Assembly (NCBI RefSeq): GCF_009727055.1
Contig: NW_024064458.1
Coordinates: forward strand, 694,001 to 758,000
Reading direction: 5' to 3'
DNA: 64,000 nt
Source: Benincasa hispida
Lineage: Eukaryota > Streptophyta > Magnoliopsida > Cucurbitales > Cucurbitaceae
The notes below the pieces were generated by a model. That model was not told the DNA's origin. It saw only the letters and a list, made by a program, of their open reading frames with translations, and searched no databases. The translations under genes were made by a program, and so were the position numbers. Below, piece after piece: positions 9,851 through 23,269 of this stretch (positions within the stretch are counted from its first letter, which is position 1; each line of letters opens with the position of its first letter).

Positions 9851-12175
9851 TTAACAAAAGAGGATAATTTAACCCTATAGAGTGGGGTAATCAATTTAAA
9901 GTAGCTGCTGGCAAAATTTTTAAGGAGAATAACAAGATGCTGGCGGTGCATATAAGGTAGCAGATTGTGAAGATCGTTGTTCAAAAATTCATCGTGAAAG
10001 TTTCCAATTTATTTCATAAATTCATAGAAAATTGAGTCAAGAAGACGACCTAGGGCTGCCGGAGTGAATCTCAATCGGAAATATGGTGAAAAATGGAAAA
10101 GACTTGAAGTTGGTCTGAATTTGGGCAGTTTCGAGTAAGTTGTGGTTTTTTGACGACTTTGAGCTGTAGACAAGAAATTAGAAGTTGAAATTTTGGGGTT
10201 TGCACGAAAAGAAGTTTATTAACAGTTTTCATGAAGGATGTTCATGCAAATTATGGATGAAAATTGATGAATTTGTAGGTAAATAGAGGCTATATGGGAA
10301 TTCAGTTAAAGCAGAGTAGGGGTAGTTTTGATAGCTTATTTTGAAGTATTCGAGGTACTTTAAAGCTGGAAATCCTCAGGTCAGTAAATTAAAAAGTTGT
10401 CTATGAGTTTAATGCAAGAAATTTGATGGAATTTGGTCTAGAAATTGATGAATTAAGGGTCGAAAGCTATAAATGCTTTGGTCATGTATAGTTCTATACT
10501 CGTGGAGAATTTGAAGAATTTCTCTCAAACCAGATCATCAATTAGGATATTTTCTTCCTGAAGCTTGAAGATAATTGAATAAGAAGAACTTCAAGGGCTA
10601 CTTAAGGAGAACGAATTTGGAAAAGCCATCAATTTTGAGGAAATTAGTGGATTTGCACAAAATTTCGCTGAAATAGAGTAGTCGGGGTTCAATCGAAATT
10701 TTTAGCTATTGGGTAATTTGTGAACTCTAACTTATTGGGTATTTTAGTTTAGAGGTAGTTAATTAGTTCTGTAGAATAAATTTGAGTGGTTTTGGGGTTG
10801 AATTGGATGAAATCGAAGCTTAAAATCTTGAAAGAAACTGTCGAAAAACAGAACAACTTGCAGAAAATTGGTGGTCTTGGAAGAAGATGATATGTGTTAT
10901 ATTTTGCCCGTCATCAAAATCCTTTTTTTTTTTTTTTTTTTGAGATTTAATGTCGTTTAAATAATTTGGAGCAATATGTTTAAGAATATCTTTGCACTGA
11001 AGGGAGAGTTAAGGTTTTTTTTTTAATTTGTTTGAATAATTTAAAGGCTATGGATGCTTAAACCCTAAAATTTGGCCATTTTGGGGATTATTTGGGGGTT
11101 AAAAGAATTATGGTTAAATGATAGTTGTTTATGCAGTGTTTGGACTAGATAACCATAAGTGAATAATGTGATTTTCAGGCCATGTTCAATTAGGAGAGGC
11201 TTATAAATCCGAAGGATCGATCCGGAAATTGTGAGTAACAAAACTAAGTGTTTTTCAAATGTTTTAGCAAGCACATATCTACTTAAAAGTTTAGAATCAT
11301 GTTTGCCTCATTTTATTGTATTCTTAAGTAGTTTCCAAGCAAACTAATCTTTCAAAGAGCTTATTAATGCATAATCATTTTAAAAAGTTTATGAAAGCAT
11401 GATTCTAGTATTTTCACACTTTATGTTTTAAAAGCATGTGTTAGAAATTCATGATCACATGATAGAAAAGTTAAGCACATGTTTTATTTATTCATGCTTT
11501 TAAGTATACATGTTTTACTGTATGATTATTTATGATGATTATGTTAAATCCGATACTGAAGGACTTAAGAAGGTATCTGGGTAGTAGTACCTAAGGTATG
11601 ACGATACTTAGTTATTACCACATGCATGTTGGTAGAGTTGACTTTAGTACTGTTGAGATTAAACCATGCCAACTAAGGATTGACATTGAGGAATTGAGCA
11701 AAAGGGTTCTCTCTCAACTAAGGATTACATTTGTTATGTTTTTCAGAGATACTATGTTTTAAAATGTTTTAAGTATGAGTTTTCTTGCAAGTTTTAGTTA
11801 CAAGCATGATGAATATGTTTTATTACTCACGCACTGGGCGAGTAGCTCATTCTTTCAAATATTTTCCGTTTCCCAAGTAGTGGTCATCTTCCCAGAGGTT
11901 AGCTGCCTTGTTGTTCTGCCACTCAAGGACTCGAGTTAACAGTTCAAAGTCTAAATAGAAGTTTTAGGAGTTTATTTTGTAAATGTCTGTACATATGTGT
12001 TGCTTATATTAGGGATATTGATGTATATTGCATCCACTGGACTCTGTACCTATTAATATGATGCAGTTATGTGGTTGTTGATCCCTAGTGTTATAAGGTA
12101 ACTTTTAAAGTTTTATTAGTTTGATGAATGTTATATATGTATTCTAGGGATTTCTAAGCAGGTTAAGAATGTTAG
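9850..12175 (+). mobile_element. Gypsy-type LTR fragment, truncated at copia junction
   Basis: Blocks of this stretch match the LTR family at 38888-41583 in the same order: AGGGCTGCCGGAG near 10050, then TTTCCAAGCAAAC, then GATACTGAAGGAC with GAGAAGGTATC-like arms near 11550, then GAGCAAAAGGGTTCTCTC. It is therefore read as a plus-strand LTR of a related gypsy family. Its 5' limit could not be fixed. Its 3' end (the GTGTGACA terminus of the related family) is missing because the copia element begins at 12176. A run of about 19 T at 10922 is much shorter in copy B. Confidence 0.6.
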
Positions 12176-13680
12176 TATTGGGATTGGTTTCCTAATTCTC
12201 CCAAAGTCTCGTAGTTTATAAACTGTACACATTATTATGAACAAAATAAGAGTTATTTTATTTGGCATTTACTCATATCTAATAAACAAAATCCATGGTT
12301 ATTGTATGAAAAATTAAGCATGTATATGAGATATACAAGTAGATCATGCCTTAAGTGATAACCTAAGGATTAAGGAGGGATACCTGATCCTGGTGACACT
12401 ACGAATACGGTCTGCTTTGTAGAAGTTTGCAAATGTTGTGAACTACTATAGATGGTTGTTCCTGACCATTCATGTGGAGACATACAAGCGGGGGTATCCT
12501 ATATAAAGAGTTTGTATAAGATGGACCACGAGATGATTAGTCTCTTATATAACGCCGTTGATACTTGAGACTTACATCTCACCTAAACGACCATAGACGA
12601 CATGACCTCAATCCTGAGTGTTTTGGAAACTGCTTTTGAGGGAGGTCCTTTAATTAGTATGGGTGAGAGTGGCCGGATTGCCAACTCAACATGACTATCT
12701 TTTTTGGAATTTGCCTGATGCCTTAACTGATAACCTAAGGATTAAGGAGGGATACCTGATTTTGGTGACACTACGAATACGGTCTGCTTTGTAGAAGTTT
12801 GCAAGTGTTGTGAACTACTATAGATGGTTGTTTCTGACCATTCATGTGGAGACATACAAGCGGGGGTATCCTATATAAAGAGTTTGTATAAGACGGACCA
12901 CAAGATGATTAGTCTCCTTATATAACGCCGTTGATACTTGAGACTTACATCTCACCTAAACGACCATAGATGACATGACCTCAATCCTGAGTGTTTTGGA
13001 AATTGCTTTTGAGGGAGGTCATTTAATTAGTATGGGTGAGAGTGGCCGGATTGCCAACTCAACATGACTATCTTTTTTGGAATTTGCCTAATCTAGGAGC
13101 TGGGAACTCAGTTACACAAGATGGAATTCACTCTTTCCTCGAAGTAGGGGTAAGTGACAGATTGCTCCCTTAAGGGTCGATTCCGGGTCTTAAACATAAT
13201 GGCCATAACGGTTATTGGCCCAACTATACTTACGAGTGATCAGTGAAGGGTTATCGCATTGTTGATTGGATGATATGGACAATAAATATATTTGTAGTAA
13301 GGAGAGTGCAGTTGTCGGTTTTTAGTGGAGTGCCTGGCAGTTAACGTATGGTGGATCTCGTGACTAAAGAGTTTAGTCAGTTATTCACGTACCATTGGAG
13401 CTTCAAGCTACAGGTCCATAAGGTCCCCTTGGTAGCTCAATGGATTCAAGTTGAGAATTAGTTCTTGGTGTTGATTTGAAATGCTCAAATTGACAAGAGG
13501 AAATTCGGTTATATATGATATGGTCGATGTGATGTATGAGATATATCAAGTGAAGGATTAATGTAAATGTGATTTACATTAAGTATCATGAAATAGAAAA
13601 AGAACTATGGTTTATATGTTTCATGAGATGAAATATTAAAATAGGTTATAAATATAATATGGTAAGTTAGTTATCATATA
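12176..13680 (+). mobile_element. Copia 5' LTR, truncated, with internal tandem duplication (copy A)
   Basis: It starts TATTGGGATTGGTTTCC, a decayed version of the TGTTGGGATTGATTTCC seen in copy B at 48369. It aligns with the 3' LTR (16603-18621) up to the ATGGTAAGTTAGTTATCATAT block, where it jumps straight into pol sequence. The last ~750 bp of the LTR, the primer-binding site, gag and protease are therefore missing. Bases 12349-12720 and 12721-13092 are a direct tandem duplication of 372 bp that is absent from copy B. About 115 bp found in copy B (near 49026-49130) are missing here. Confidence 0.8.
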
Positions 13681-16490
13681 TCGTCTTCTTTTCTGAGAGT
13701 AAATTGTTTATTCTGAAGAATGGTAGGGAGATTGATTTTAGTTCATTGGAAAATAACTTGTATGTACTAACGCCATTAGTCATAAAAGCCTTGCTTAATA
13801 CTGAAATGTTCAGTACAATGACAACTGCAAAAAGACCAAAGGTTTCTCCTAAGAAAAACGCCCATCTTTGGCATCCAAGGTTTGGTCACATCAACTTCAA
13901 TAGAATTGAGAAGTTGGTGAAATGTGGACTTCTAAAGAGTTTAGAAGAAAACTTCTTGTTGGTGTGTGAATCATGCCTTAAAGGCAAGATGACCAAACAA
14001 CCTAGAGCCGAGGAAACCTTGGAGCTTATACATTCAGGCCTCTATGGTCCGATGAGTGTTAGAGCTCGAGGTGGGTATGGATAAATATCTCTTTAATAGA
14101 TCATTATTCAAAATACAGGTATCTATACCTAATGCAACATAAATATGAATCCCTTGAAAGTTCAAGGAGTATAAGGCTGACGTTGAAAACTTGTTAGGTA
14201 AGAAGATAAAAAGCCTACGATCTGCTCGTGGTGGAGAGCATATGGACCTCAAATTCTAGAACTATATGACAGAACATGGAATAACATCCCAACTCTTGGC
14301 CCCAGGTACATCTCAATAGAATGGTGTATCAGAAAGGAGAAACGGAACCTTGTTGGACATGGTTCGGTCTATGATGAGTTATGTTCATCTTTCAGACTCA
14401 TTTTGGGGATTTGCAGTGGAGACTGCTTGATACATTTTGAACAACATTTCCTCGAAAAGTATTTCTTAAATACCTTTTGAGTTGTGGAAAGGTCAAAAAG
14501 GTAGTTTACGTCATTTATAGAGTTGGGGATGTTCGGCCCACTTGCCAGTGGCTAACCCAAAGAAGTTAGAACCGCGTTCGAAAGTTTGCCTCTTTGTAGG
14601 CTACCCCAACGAAACGTGGGGTGGATACTTCTATGATCCAAGTGAGAATAGGGTGTTTGTGTTGACAAACGCTATCTTCTTGGAAGAAGACCACATCAGG
14701 GATCATAAACCACCAAGCAAGCTTGTTTTACATGAGATTTCTAGTGAGACTCCTGAGAATTCAACAAGAGGTTTTGAACGATCGATAGATCAACAAGAGT
14801 TGTTGATATCGGTTCATCTAGTCAACCATCTCAAGAGTTGAGTCTGCCTCGACGTAGTGGGAGGGTTGTGAATACACCAGAATGCTACATGGGTTTGACT
14901 AAATCCCAAAACATCATTTCTGATGATGGGGTCGAGGATCCATTGTCTTATAAGCAAGCAATGGAGGATGTTGACAAAGTTGGATGGATTAAAGCCATGA
15001 ACCAAGAAATGGAGTCTATGTACTTCAATTCCGTCTGGGAACTTGTGGATCTACCTGATGGGGTACCTATAGGGTGTAAACGGATCTACAAAAGAAAATG
15101 CATTGCAGATGGAAAGGTGCAGACCTTTAAAGCTAGACTCGTGGCAAAGTGTTATTCCCAGGTTGAGGGAGTGGACAATGAGGATACTTTCTCAACTATT
15201 ATCATGTTGAATTCTATCAGGATACTTCTGTCCATAGCCACAATTTTTTATTATGAGATATGGCAAATGGACGTCAAGACTTCCTTTCTGAATGGTCATC
15301 TTGAGGAGACCATCTACATGGCTCAAGTAGAGGGGTTCATTATCCTAGATCAAGAGCAAAGAGTTTGCAAGCTTAATAGGTCCATTTATGGGTTGAAACA
15401 AGCATCTAGATCGTGGAACATTAGATTTGACAGTGCGATCAAATCGTTTGGCTTTGATCAAAATGTTGATGAGTTTTGTGTTTACAAGAAAATCATCTAC
15501 AGCTCAGTAGCTTTCCTGGTACTGTGTTTGGATGATATCCTACTCATTGGGAATGATATAGGTTTTCTGAGTGACATTAAGAAGTGGCTAACCGCCCAAA
15601 TCCAAATGAAAGATTTGGGAGAGGTGCATTATGTTCTAGGGATCTAGATCATTTGAGATCGTAAGAACAAAATGTTAGCCTTGTCTCAGGTATCGTACAT
15701 TGATCAAATGTTGATCAGGTGCAGAACTCCAAGAGGGGTTTATTACCCTTCAGGCATGGAATTGTTTTGTCTAAGGATAAATGTCCTAAGACACCTCAAA
15801 AGGTTGAGGAGATGAGACAGATTCCCTATGCTTCGGCTGTTGAAAGCTTAATGTATGCAATGTTATGTACTAGACCTGACATTTGCTATGCAGTAGGGAT
15901 TGTCAGTCATTATCAGTCCAATCTAGGATTAGATCACTGAACGATGGTCAAAACGATCCTTAAGTATCTTCGAAGAATGAGGCACTATAAGCTCGTGTAT
16001 GGAGATAAAAATTTGATCCTTACAGGATACATAGACTCTAACTTTTAAATTGAAACAGATTCCCGGAAATGGACATCAGGGTTAATGTTCACTATGAATG
16101 GAGGGGTTGTAATTTGGCGAAGCATCAAGCAAGGATGCATCACGGACTCCACTATGGAAGTGAATACGTAGCTGCTAAAGAGGTTGTTTGGCTTACGAAG
16201 TTCCTTACAGATTTGGAAGTTGTTCCAAATATGTCTTTGCCGATCACTCTCTATTGTGATAAAGCGGGGCTATGGAAAATTCAATTGAACCTCAGAGTCA
16301 TCATAGAGGCAATCATATCGAACAGAAATATCATTTGATTATTGAGATTATGCATCGTGGTGATGTGATAGTCATGAAGATCGCATCAGAGCACAACGTT
16401 CCTGATCTGTTTACAAAGGTTCTCACGGCTAAAGTGTTCGAGGGTCATATGGAGAGTCTGGGTCTATGGAACATACAACAACTTGTATAG
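13681..16490 (+). pseudogene. Ty1/copia pol relic: integrase, reverse transcriptase, RNase H (copy A)
   Basis: Domains appear in copia order. A GAG-pre-integrase zinc-binding part (HLWHPRFGH, then CESC) lies at 13704-14084 and broken integrase pieces follow to about 14510. The integrase C-terminal part is at 14542-14841. Reverse transcriptase is at 14838-15647, with the first catalytic aspartate in WQMDVKTSFLNG. The RNase H and C-terminal part is at 15719-16490, ending LTAKVFEGH. The catalytic box reads CLDD, so its tyrosine is lost. Stops and frameshifts break the frame at many places, including TAG at 15646 and TGA at 15938. There is no gag or protease. The stop at 15646 and the frame break after 16030 are shared with copy B, so the element was dead before duplication. 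It encodes no working protein. Confidence 0.9.
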
Positions 16491-16602
16491 GGCAAGTGGG
16501 AGATGATACTGGGGTATAGAGTATGCCCTAGTTTATTGTATATTGTATTGTTTTTCATGCATTGTACATTAGTCTCCTGAGGCATTAGGACAAGTAGGAG
16601 AT
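16491..16602 (+). other. Twin polypurine tracts before copia 3' LTR
   Basis: Just after the pol stop there is GGCAAGTGGGAGATGA at 16491, and about 100 bp later GACAAGTAGGAGA directly before the 3' LTR start. The second is in the normal polypurine-tract position; the first resembles it closely. The same pair is present in copy B (52435 and 52531). Confidence 0.6.
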
Positions 16603-18621
16603 TTTTGGGATTAGTGTCCTAATTCTCCTGGAGTCTCGTGGTTTTCAAACTTTGTACATATTGTTATTAATGAAATAAGAGTTATTTTATTTTCATTTAC
16701 TCATATCCAATAAACCAAGATCCGTTGTTATTGTATGTAAACTTAAGCATGTATATGGGATATACAAGTAGATCATGCCTTAAGTAATAACCTAAATGGT
16801 CTGTAGTATGAGAATAAAGGAGGGATACCTTATCCTTGTAACACTACGGATACAACCTGCTTTGTAGATAGTTACAAGTGTTGTGACGTGCTATAAATGG
16901 TCTGATCTTGACCATTCATGTGGAGACATGCAAGCAGGGGTGTCCTATACAAAGAGTTTGTATAAGACCAGACCACGAAATGATTAGTCCCTTTATATAA
17001 CGTTGTTGATAATTGAGACTTACATCTCATTTAAATTACCATAGGTGACATGATGTTAATCCTAAGTGTTTTGGGAACTCCTGCCTATGAAGGCGGTCCT
17101 TTGATTAGTGTGGGTGAGAGTGGCCAGATTGCCAACTCAACAAGCCTACCTTTTTAGGAATTTGTCTAATTAGAGAGCTGAGAACTCAGTTACACAAGAC
17201 GAAATCCACTCTTTCCCTAAAGCAGGGGTAAGTAGATAGATTGCTCCCTTAAGGGCTGATTTCGAGTGTTGAACATAGTGGCCACATCCTCTCTTTGGAA
17301 GAGAAGATCCAGTCATAGTAAGACTATGACTTATTATTCATTAGAGGAATTAGTGGTACTTAAGATGTTAGATGTAATTATAGGGGCAAAATTGTAAATT
17401 GGCCTAGAGTACTTACGATCGATTTGTGAAGGGTTATTGCACTATTGATTGGTTGATTTGGACATAAAAATATATCTGTAGTGAGAAGAGTGCAACTGTC
17501 GTCTTTAGTGAAGTACCCGACAGTTAAGGGATGGTGGACCCCGTGACTAAAGAGTTTAGTCAATTATTCACGTACCGTTGGAGCTTCAAGCTACAGGTCC
17601 ATAATGTCCCCTTAGTAGCTTAATGGATTCAAGTTGAGAATCAGATTTTGGGGTTCATTATTGTTTAAATTAACAAGGGAAAATTCAATTATATATTATA
17701 TAATTGGTATGATGTATGAGATACATCAAATAGATGAATTAATGTAAATATGATTTACATTAAGTACCATAAAATTGAAAAAGAACTATGGTTTGTATGT
17801 TTCATGAGATGAAATATTAAAACTATAGGTTATAAATATAATATGGTAAGTTGGTTATCATATTTATATATAATATATTAATTATATAATAATTAATTTT
17901 TTTCACAAATAACCGATTGAGTGGGAGGTTATTGGAAGTTTATGGTAACCGTGAGATAAAAGGAAAATTCTTTTCCTAAATTTAAAAGTTGCCTCATTAA
18001 AAAAGTTCTCACAGAGACAAGCTATCAAGTGAAAGAGTTTCACTAAGTGATAGCGTTGACAGAGACTAAACAATTGTGTAGAGTTGACTATACAATAGTC
18101 ATTCAACTGATCGTTGCTACATGATCGACTGGCTAAGTCTATACGATAGGTTGCCATTTACTAAACAATCGAGCACATCGTCTAAACGATAAACTGTGTT
18201 CTTATCTCCCACTAGCTCGATCGTCTACTCGATTGTAAACCTCTAGTCTCTTCCTCAAGCCAAGATCATACAAAGCCCACAACTCTTAGATTCGCACACC
18301 GAGAATTCCAAGGTAACACTTGTTGTAGTGTCTTACTCAGTTCGTGAATCGAGTTGGACTTGATTGGGTTCGAGGAGCATCCGTCCGTTCATTATGTTAA
18401 GGTTTGTTGGTTGTATCGGTTGTTGTGTTCAAGTGCTGTTCTTGGATGCTTGAAGACTGGGCGAGGGATTCTTGAAGAATGGTTCTTCAAAGGTATGGAT
18501 CTTCCATCCCTTGTATCATCATTTAGCATGCTGTAATTTATATTTATGCATGACCTGTAATTTCTATTTGGAACGATCTCTTCCGCTGCTCATGGAAATC
18601 CTCATGTTTAGATTTCCTTCA
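16603..18621 (+). mobile_element. Copia 3' LTR (copy A)
   Basis: It begins at the polypurine tract with a decayed TG terminus (TTTTGGGATTAGTGTCC; copy B keeps TGTTAGGATTAGTGTCC) and ends GATTTCCTTCA at 18621, about 2.0 kb. The 5' LTR fragment aligns with its first ~1260 bp. The region 18060-18240 contains the ACGATNGNNTAG-type short repeats also seen at 1-260. The expected 5-bp target duplication is not found beyond it; an inverted LTR fragment begins at the very next base. Confidence 0.85.
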
Positions 18622-19531
18622 AGACTGATAGCTGCATTCTTCGCACTATAGATATATTTATGTGTCTACTGATATAATCAATCAACAATAAGTCGACCCT
18701 TCATGAATTGTTCATAACTATAGTTCGGTCAAATTATCGTTTTACCCCTATAGTTACATCTAGCGACTTAAGTATCATTAATCCCTCTAATGAACAGACA
18801 ATTTATAGTCCAACTATAAACCAACCCCTCTCAGGCGAGTGAAAGGGTGGGTTTTCATTGTTCAAGACCAGAAATCAGCTATTAAGTGAGTAATTCATCT
18901 AGTTTCCTTAAACATAGAAGAAGTGAATTCCATTTTATATAGTTGTGTTCCCAGCTCCCCACTCAGAAAAATCCCCAAAATGATAGGCCTATTGAGTTGG
19001 TGAAACTGGCCACTCTCACACATACAAATTAAAGGATTATCCTCATAGACAGAAGTTCACGACCCACTCAGGATTAAGGTCAAGTCACCTGTGGCCATCT
19101 TGGTGAAATGTTAGTCTCTTCAAGTAACGACGTTATAAAGAAAAACCAATCATTACGCAGTCCGGTCTTATACAAACTCCTTATACAGGATATCTCTACT
19201 CACATGTCTCCACATGAACGATATGGATCACATCATTCGTGATTCTTACAACTCTTATAACACTTACAAAGTTGGCGGTATCCGCAGTGTCAGTAGGACA
19301 AGGCAACTAACCTTATCTATATACTACAGACTGTTTAGGCTATTACTTGAACGTGATCCTTGTATGTCTACCACATATCGTTCAAGCTACATTAATAACC
19401 TTGGATCACAGTTTAGCAGATTGAGTTAATACAATCTAAATGTTGAATAAAATACTTTTATTTTATTAAAAAATATTTTTTATTTACAAATTACAAACTA
19501 CAAGATTCACAAGAGAACACTAAATCCAACA
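18622..19531 (-). mobile_element. Inverted 5' portion of a copia LTR fused to the 3' LTR (copy A)
   Basis: Read on the minus strand this starts TGTTGGATTTAGTGTTC at 19531 and follows the same order of blocks as the copia LTRs here for about 910 bp. These include ATAAAATAAAAGTATTTTA, the ACATGTGGAGACAT block, CTAATGAACAG reversed, and ATAAATATATCTATAGTG. It stops exactly where the plus-strand 3' LTR ends with its CA terminus. Its first bases differ from the neighbouring LTR, so it is a related subfamily, not a simple hairpin copy. The same fusion is present in copy B. Confidence 0.8.
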
Positions 19532-20604
19532 TCAAATTCATTTATTACTTTATTAAATCATGCAATGGTTGAATGGAACTTGTGAGAATGAGATATCTAC
19601 GTCTAAAAACTATGATCCAGCTTATTATTGTTAAATAGTAAACTTTTCTCATGCAATCTTAGTTGATGACTAACTTCTTGAAGCCAAAGTAAGACACATG
19701 GCATTATGATTTGTCGTAATCAAATTTCACTATGAACTTAACTATTCATATGAAAGATTAGATAATGATTCAATACTATAGATCTGATAAACATGCAATC
19801 TCTCAACTGAACATTCAATCCAATATACATCTATGATCAATCGATGTAATAAAGCACAATAATATTTGAAAGACATTCAACACAACTTTCCATAAAGTTT
19901 CAGTGCATCAATTCAATTTCATAATAAAATTCATCAATACCCTAGAACTAAGAAGTCTAGTCACTCATGATTGTCAAATACATACCTTCATACAAATTCA
20001 ATAAAATGAAAAAGTAAAAATAGTAAAAGAATAAGAAAACTCTACTATTGCAGTGTTCCCCGATCCTTGGATTTCATCAATCTTGCCTCGACCAACACCT
20101 CATAATCTCGAATGGTCTCCAAATTAATTCTCTCATACTCTCTAATTTTGTAGCTTCCTTACACTTTTAGGGCTCTAATTTTCTCTTTAATTTTGTTTGG
20201 AGGCTACTGAAAAACTCTAGAATTTATAGAGGAAAATTTTCAAAATTGCAAAATTCTTGAAAAAAAGGAAAGTTGACATCACAGCACTCTAGGATAGCAT
20301 CATGGCGCTGTCTGTTTCTGGCCCCCCGCATGCATCCCTTGTCGTAATGTCGTGCTATGCTTCGATAAGGTGCAACGAAACTCATATAGATCCATGATGG
20401 TTGTTTGCACTACGACATTATATAGTGGGTGTGAAAATTCTCCTTTCGGGAAAAAGCTCAAAGTGCAGCACCGACATTGCCCTTTTTTAAAGTTCTTCTT
20501 GTTTTTCTTCCATTTTCTTGTAGATTTAGCTTGGTTTGGTTCTTTTAGACTTCAAACACTCATTTCCATGATAATTCTTGGAAATCACTAGCAAACACAT
20601 TAAA
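19532..20604. other. Duplicated sequence between inverted LTR and Helitron
   Basis: No gene is recognised. A run at 20270-20480 is richer in G and C and contains GGCGCTGTCTG and CCCCCCGCATGCATCCC. A minus-strand TATA-like TATAAATT lies near 20225. This suggests part of an unidentified LTR, but no termini were found. The copy B counterpart is 55472-56543. Confidence 0.4.
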
Positions 20605-21835
20605 TCTGTACTATATTAAAAAAAGGGTAAGTAGGAGAATTTTCATCTTCCTATTTTGCCATTGGTTTTTAAATATATTCCTATTATACCCTCATTTGTA
20701 GTTCGTATAACATCTTCTCTTTACATGAATGATACTCTTTACCTAAAACACCTCTCTACAAATGAGACAACTTATCAAACACCTTTCTATATGAAAGGAC
20801 GATTTATCTTTTTCTTCTATGCAATTTACTGCTTCTACAAAAAAAGTAACCATCATCCTACCTTTGTTTTTCTACATTTATTTTCTTTGTAGGAAATTTT
20901 GATATTCTTCTTTTCATTTATTTATTTTTGTTTGTGAACAATATGCTCTTCTTCTTCTTTTTTGTTGTTGTTTTATTTATTTATTTATTATTGTATATGT
21001 TTTTTCCCTACATTTTTCCCACTATCTCGCAACAATCATTATCAAACAAAAAAAAAAATGAAAGTCCTTTTGTATTTACTTCAATTCATCACTTATGAAT
21101 TCAACATTTTTTTGGAAAATTTTGAATTATTTTTAATTTGGATTTGTCACACCCTGCCCCAAACCACCCTCTTAGCTTAGGAAGGGTGTGACTGCAGCAG
21201 TTATCAACCCTTTTGGTTGACACTTACTGCCTAATAACTCTTGCAGAATAACTCTGATACTAATAACTCATATACAGCGGAATGTCTTTAAGCCAAAAAT
21301 TTATTAATTCAGAAACATAACATGTTTAGAGTAATTACAACACTAGATTCACAAGTCCCAAAGCCCAAAAACCCTAGTCCCTATATGAACAACTATAATA
21401 TGTGTACAATATTTACAGTAACCACCTAAACCGATCGGTTACAATATCTTTATCCTTTAGTAGCAGAGCAGGTGCAGAGCTATCTTCTAAGGATTTGACT
21501 GCTACCTGGGGGAAAGGAAAACATTTGAAAATAGGGTGAGCTTGTTAGTTCAGTGAGTGACTTAAGAAAGATAATTGATTCTCATGAAAAAGTCTCAATA
21601 GAGGGTTTAAACTGAAATATAAACTTCTACAGTAACTTTGTACTGTAGTATAAATATTTTCCAAGCATAAAACATATAAAGTTGTTTAAATCATAAAACA
21701 GTAAAACTGTTTCTCAGTTGAGAATAACCCTATTGTGGTTAAAAATAATCCCAACACCAACTGCTAGTCAAGAGAGAACCCTTTTGCTCAATCTCTGACT
21801 CTAACTACCTACGTGCACATGGCTATACAAAGTAC

Positions 21836-22010
21836 TATCATACCTTAGGTACTTCTATTCAGATACCTTCTCAAATGTCCTTCAATATCGAGCTGCTAGG
21901 ATACCTTCTCAAATTTCCTTCGGTATCAAGTTGGTTTGGTACCTTCTCAAACGTCCTTCAATACCAAGTTGATTAGATACCTTCTCAAATGTCCTTCGGT
22001 ATCGCGTTTT
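21836..22010 (-). repeat. Array of GATACC/GGTATC hairpin units in solo LTR
   Basis: Four degenerate units of the form GATACCTTCTCAAATNTCCTTC with a GGTATC-like partner arm occur in a row. They are the reverse complement of the units at 40731-40900 in the related LTR. Arms pair imperfectly. Confidence 0.6.
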
Positions 22011-23269
22011 AAGTAAAACTAATCATAAATGACTTTTTCTTTAAAGCATGTAAAGTATAACACATATAAAAACATGGCTTTAAAGATACTAATGCATGCT
22101 TGGTATATTTAACACATATAAATTGCTTTTCAACAAACTTCCCACACATGCATGCGTTTAAAACATAACTCATGGTTTGCTTGGAAATTACTTTGTAAAA
22201 CTAACTGGCACGAGAATAATCTTCTTTAAAACATGCTTTCTTTAAAATATTGTAAATATTTAGTCAAAGTTTTTAGTCAAACATTTTAGTCACTCACCTC
22301 GATCGCTTAGGAACCTTTCTCTCTAAAAGTTCCTTGTTTACCTCGGGCTCCCTTTTTCACCCCTAGAATCCAGATTCAATTTTCAACTCAGATTACTCAT
22401 AGTTCTAGGTCTACAAAAATGTTCTAAAATATCTCAGAAAGCTTATCCTAAAATATGGGCTTAGAACTCCTCGTGGTTTGACCGGAATCACAAAATCTTC
22501 AAGATTGGCCTAAGCTTATCCGACAGCCTGACCCTTCTACCTTCTTCTCAGTTTCCAGCCCAATCCTTTAGAGTGTTTTCTTCGGCAGCCCTATACTAAA
22601 AACTAGACTTTCAGAACTTTCAAATGACTTTAAAATCACTCCAAATGCAGGAGTATATTGGGAGAACTCTCGTCCCAAATTGATGTTGTTTTCCAGACTT
22701 CACTGTCCACTACGTCCTCTTTGAAGCTCTATGATCAACGCATGGATTTTGCTCTCAATGCAATGTTTACTCAACTTTCCCACTCTTTTTAATGTCTTTT
22801 TGAATTGTGATTTGAAAAAGAAATCCTTGGCCCTATTTATAGGTGTCCAAACACTCTCCAAGGTCGACATCTCCTACTTGGCTGCATGTTCAAGTGTTTC
22901 CTCCTCACAATATCAATGCAATGTTTCAATCAACGCCATCTAAGTGTCTTTCTCCTACATAGCCAACGCATGGGGCTCAATTTTCATGTCCTCTTATGCA
23001 ACCACCTCATTTGCTTAAGGCTTAAGGTTTCCTCCTAAGCAGACACATGTTTGATGACATCCTCTATGTGAGCTCATCTTTCATATGCGTCCACAACCCT
23101 TGGATGTTCAACGCATAGTGCCATCAATGCATAGCAACCCTTTGTTCCACCTGGTTTTCCAACTCACCACCATCACAACCGAACTTAGTCACCGAAAGCC
23201 TTAACCATCACAAGAGCCAGCCACCACCAACGCATAGGATGGTCGCTCGTCCTCGACGCATCACTCGTT

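Noticed and set aside
12176..19531. Intact copia element with target duplication
   Set aside because: No matching 5-bp repeat was found at either outer border, gag and the PBS are missing and pol has many stops.
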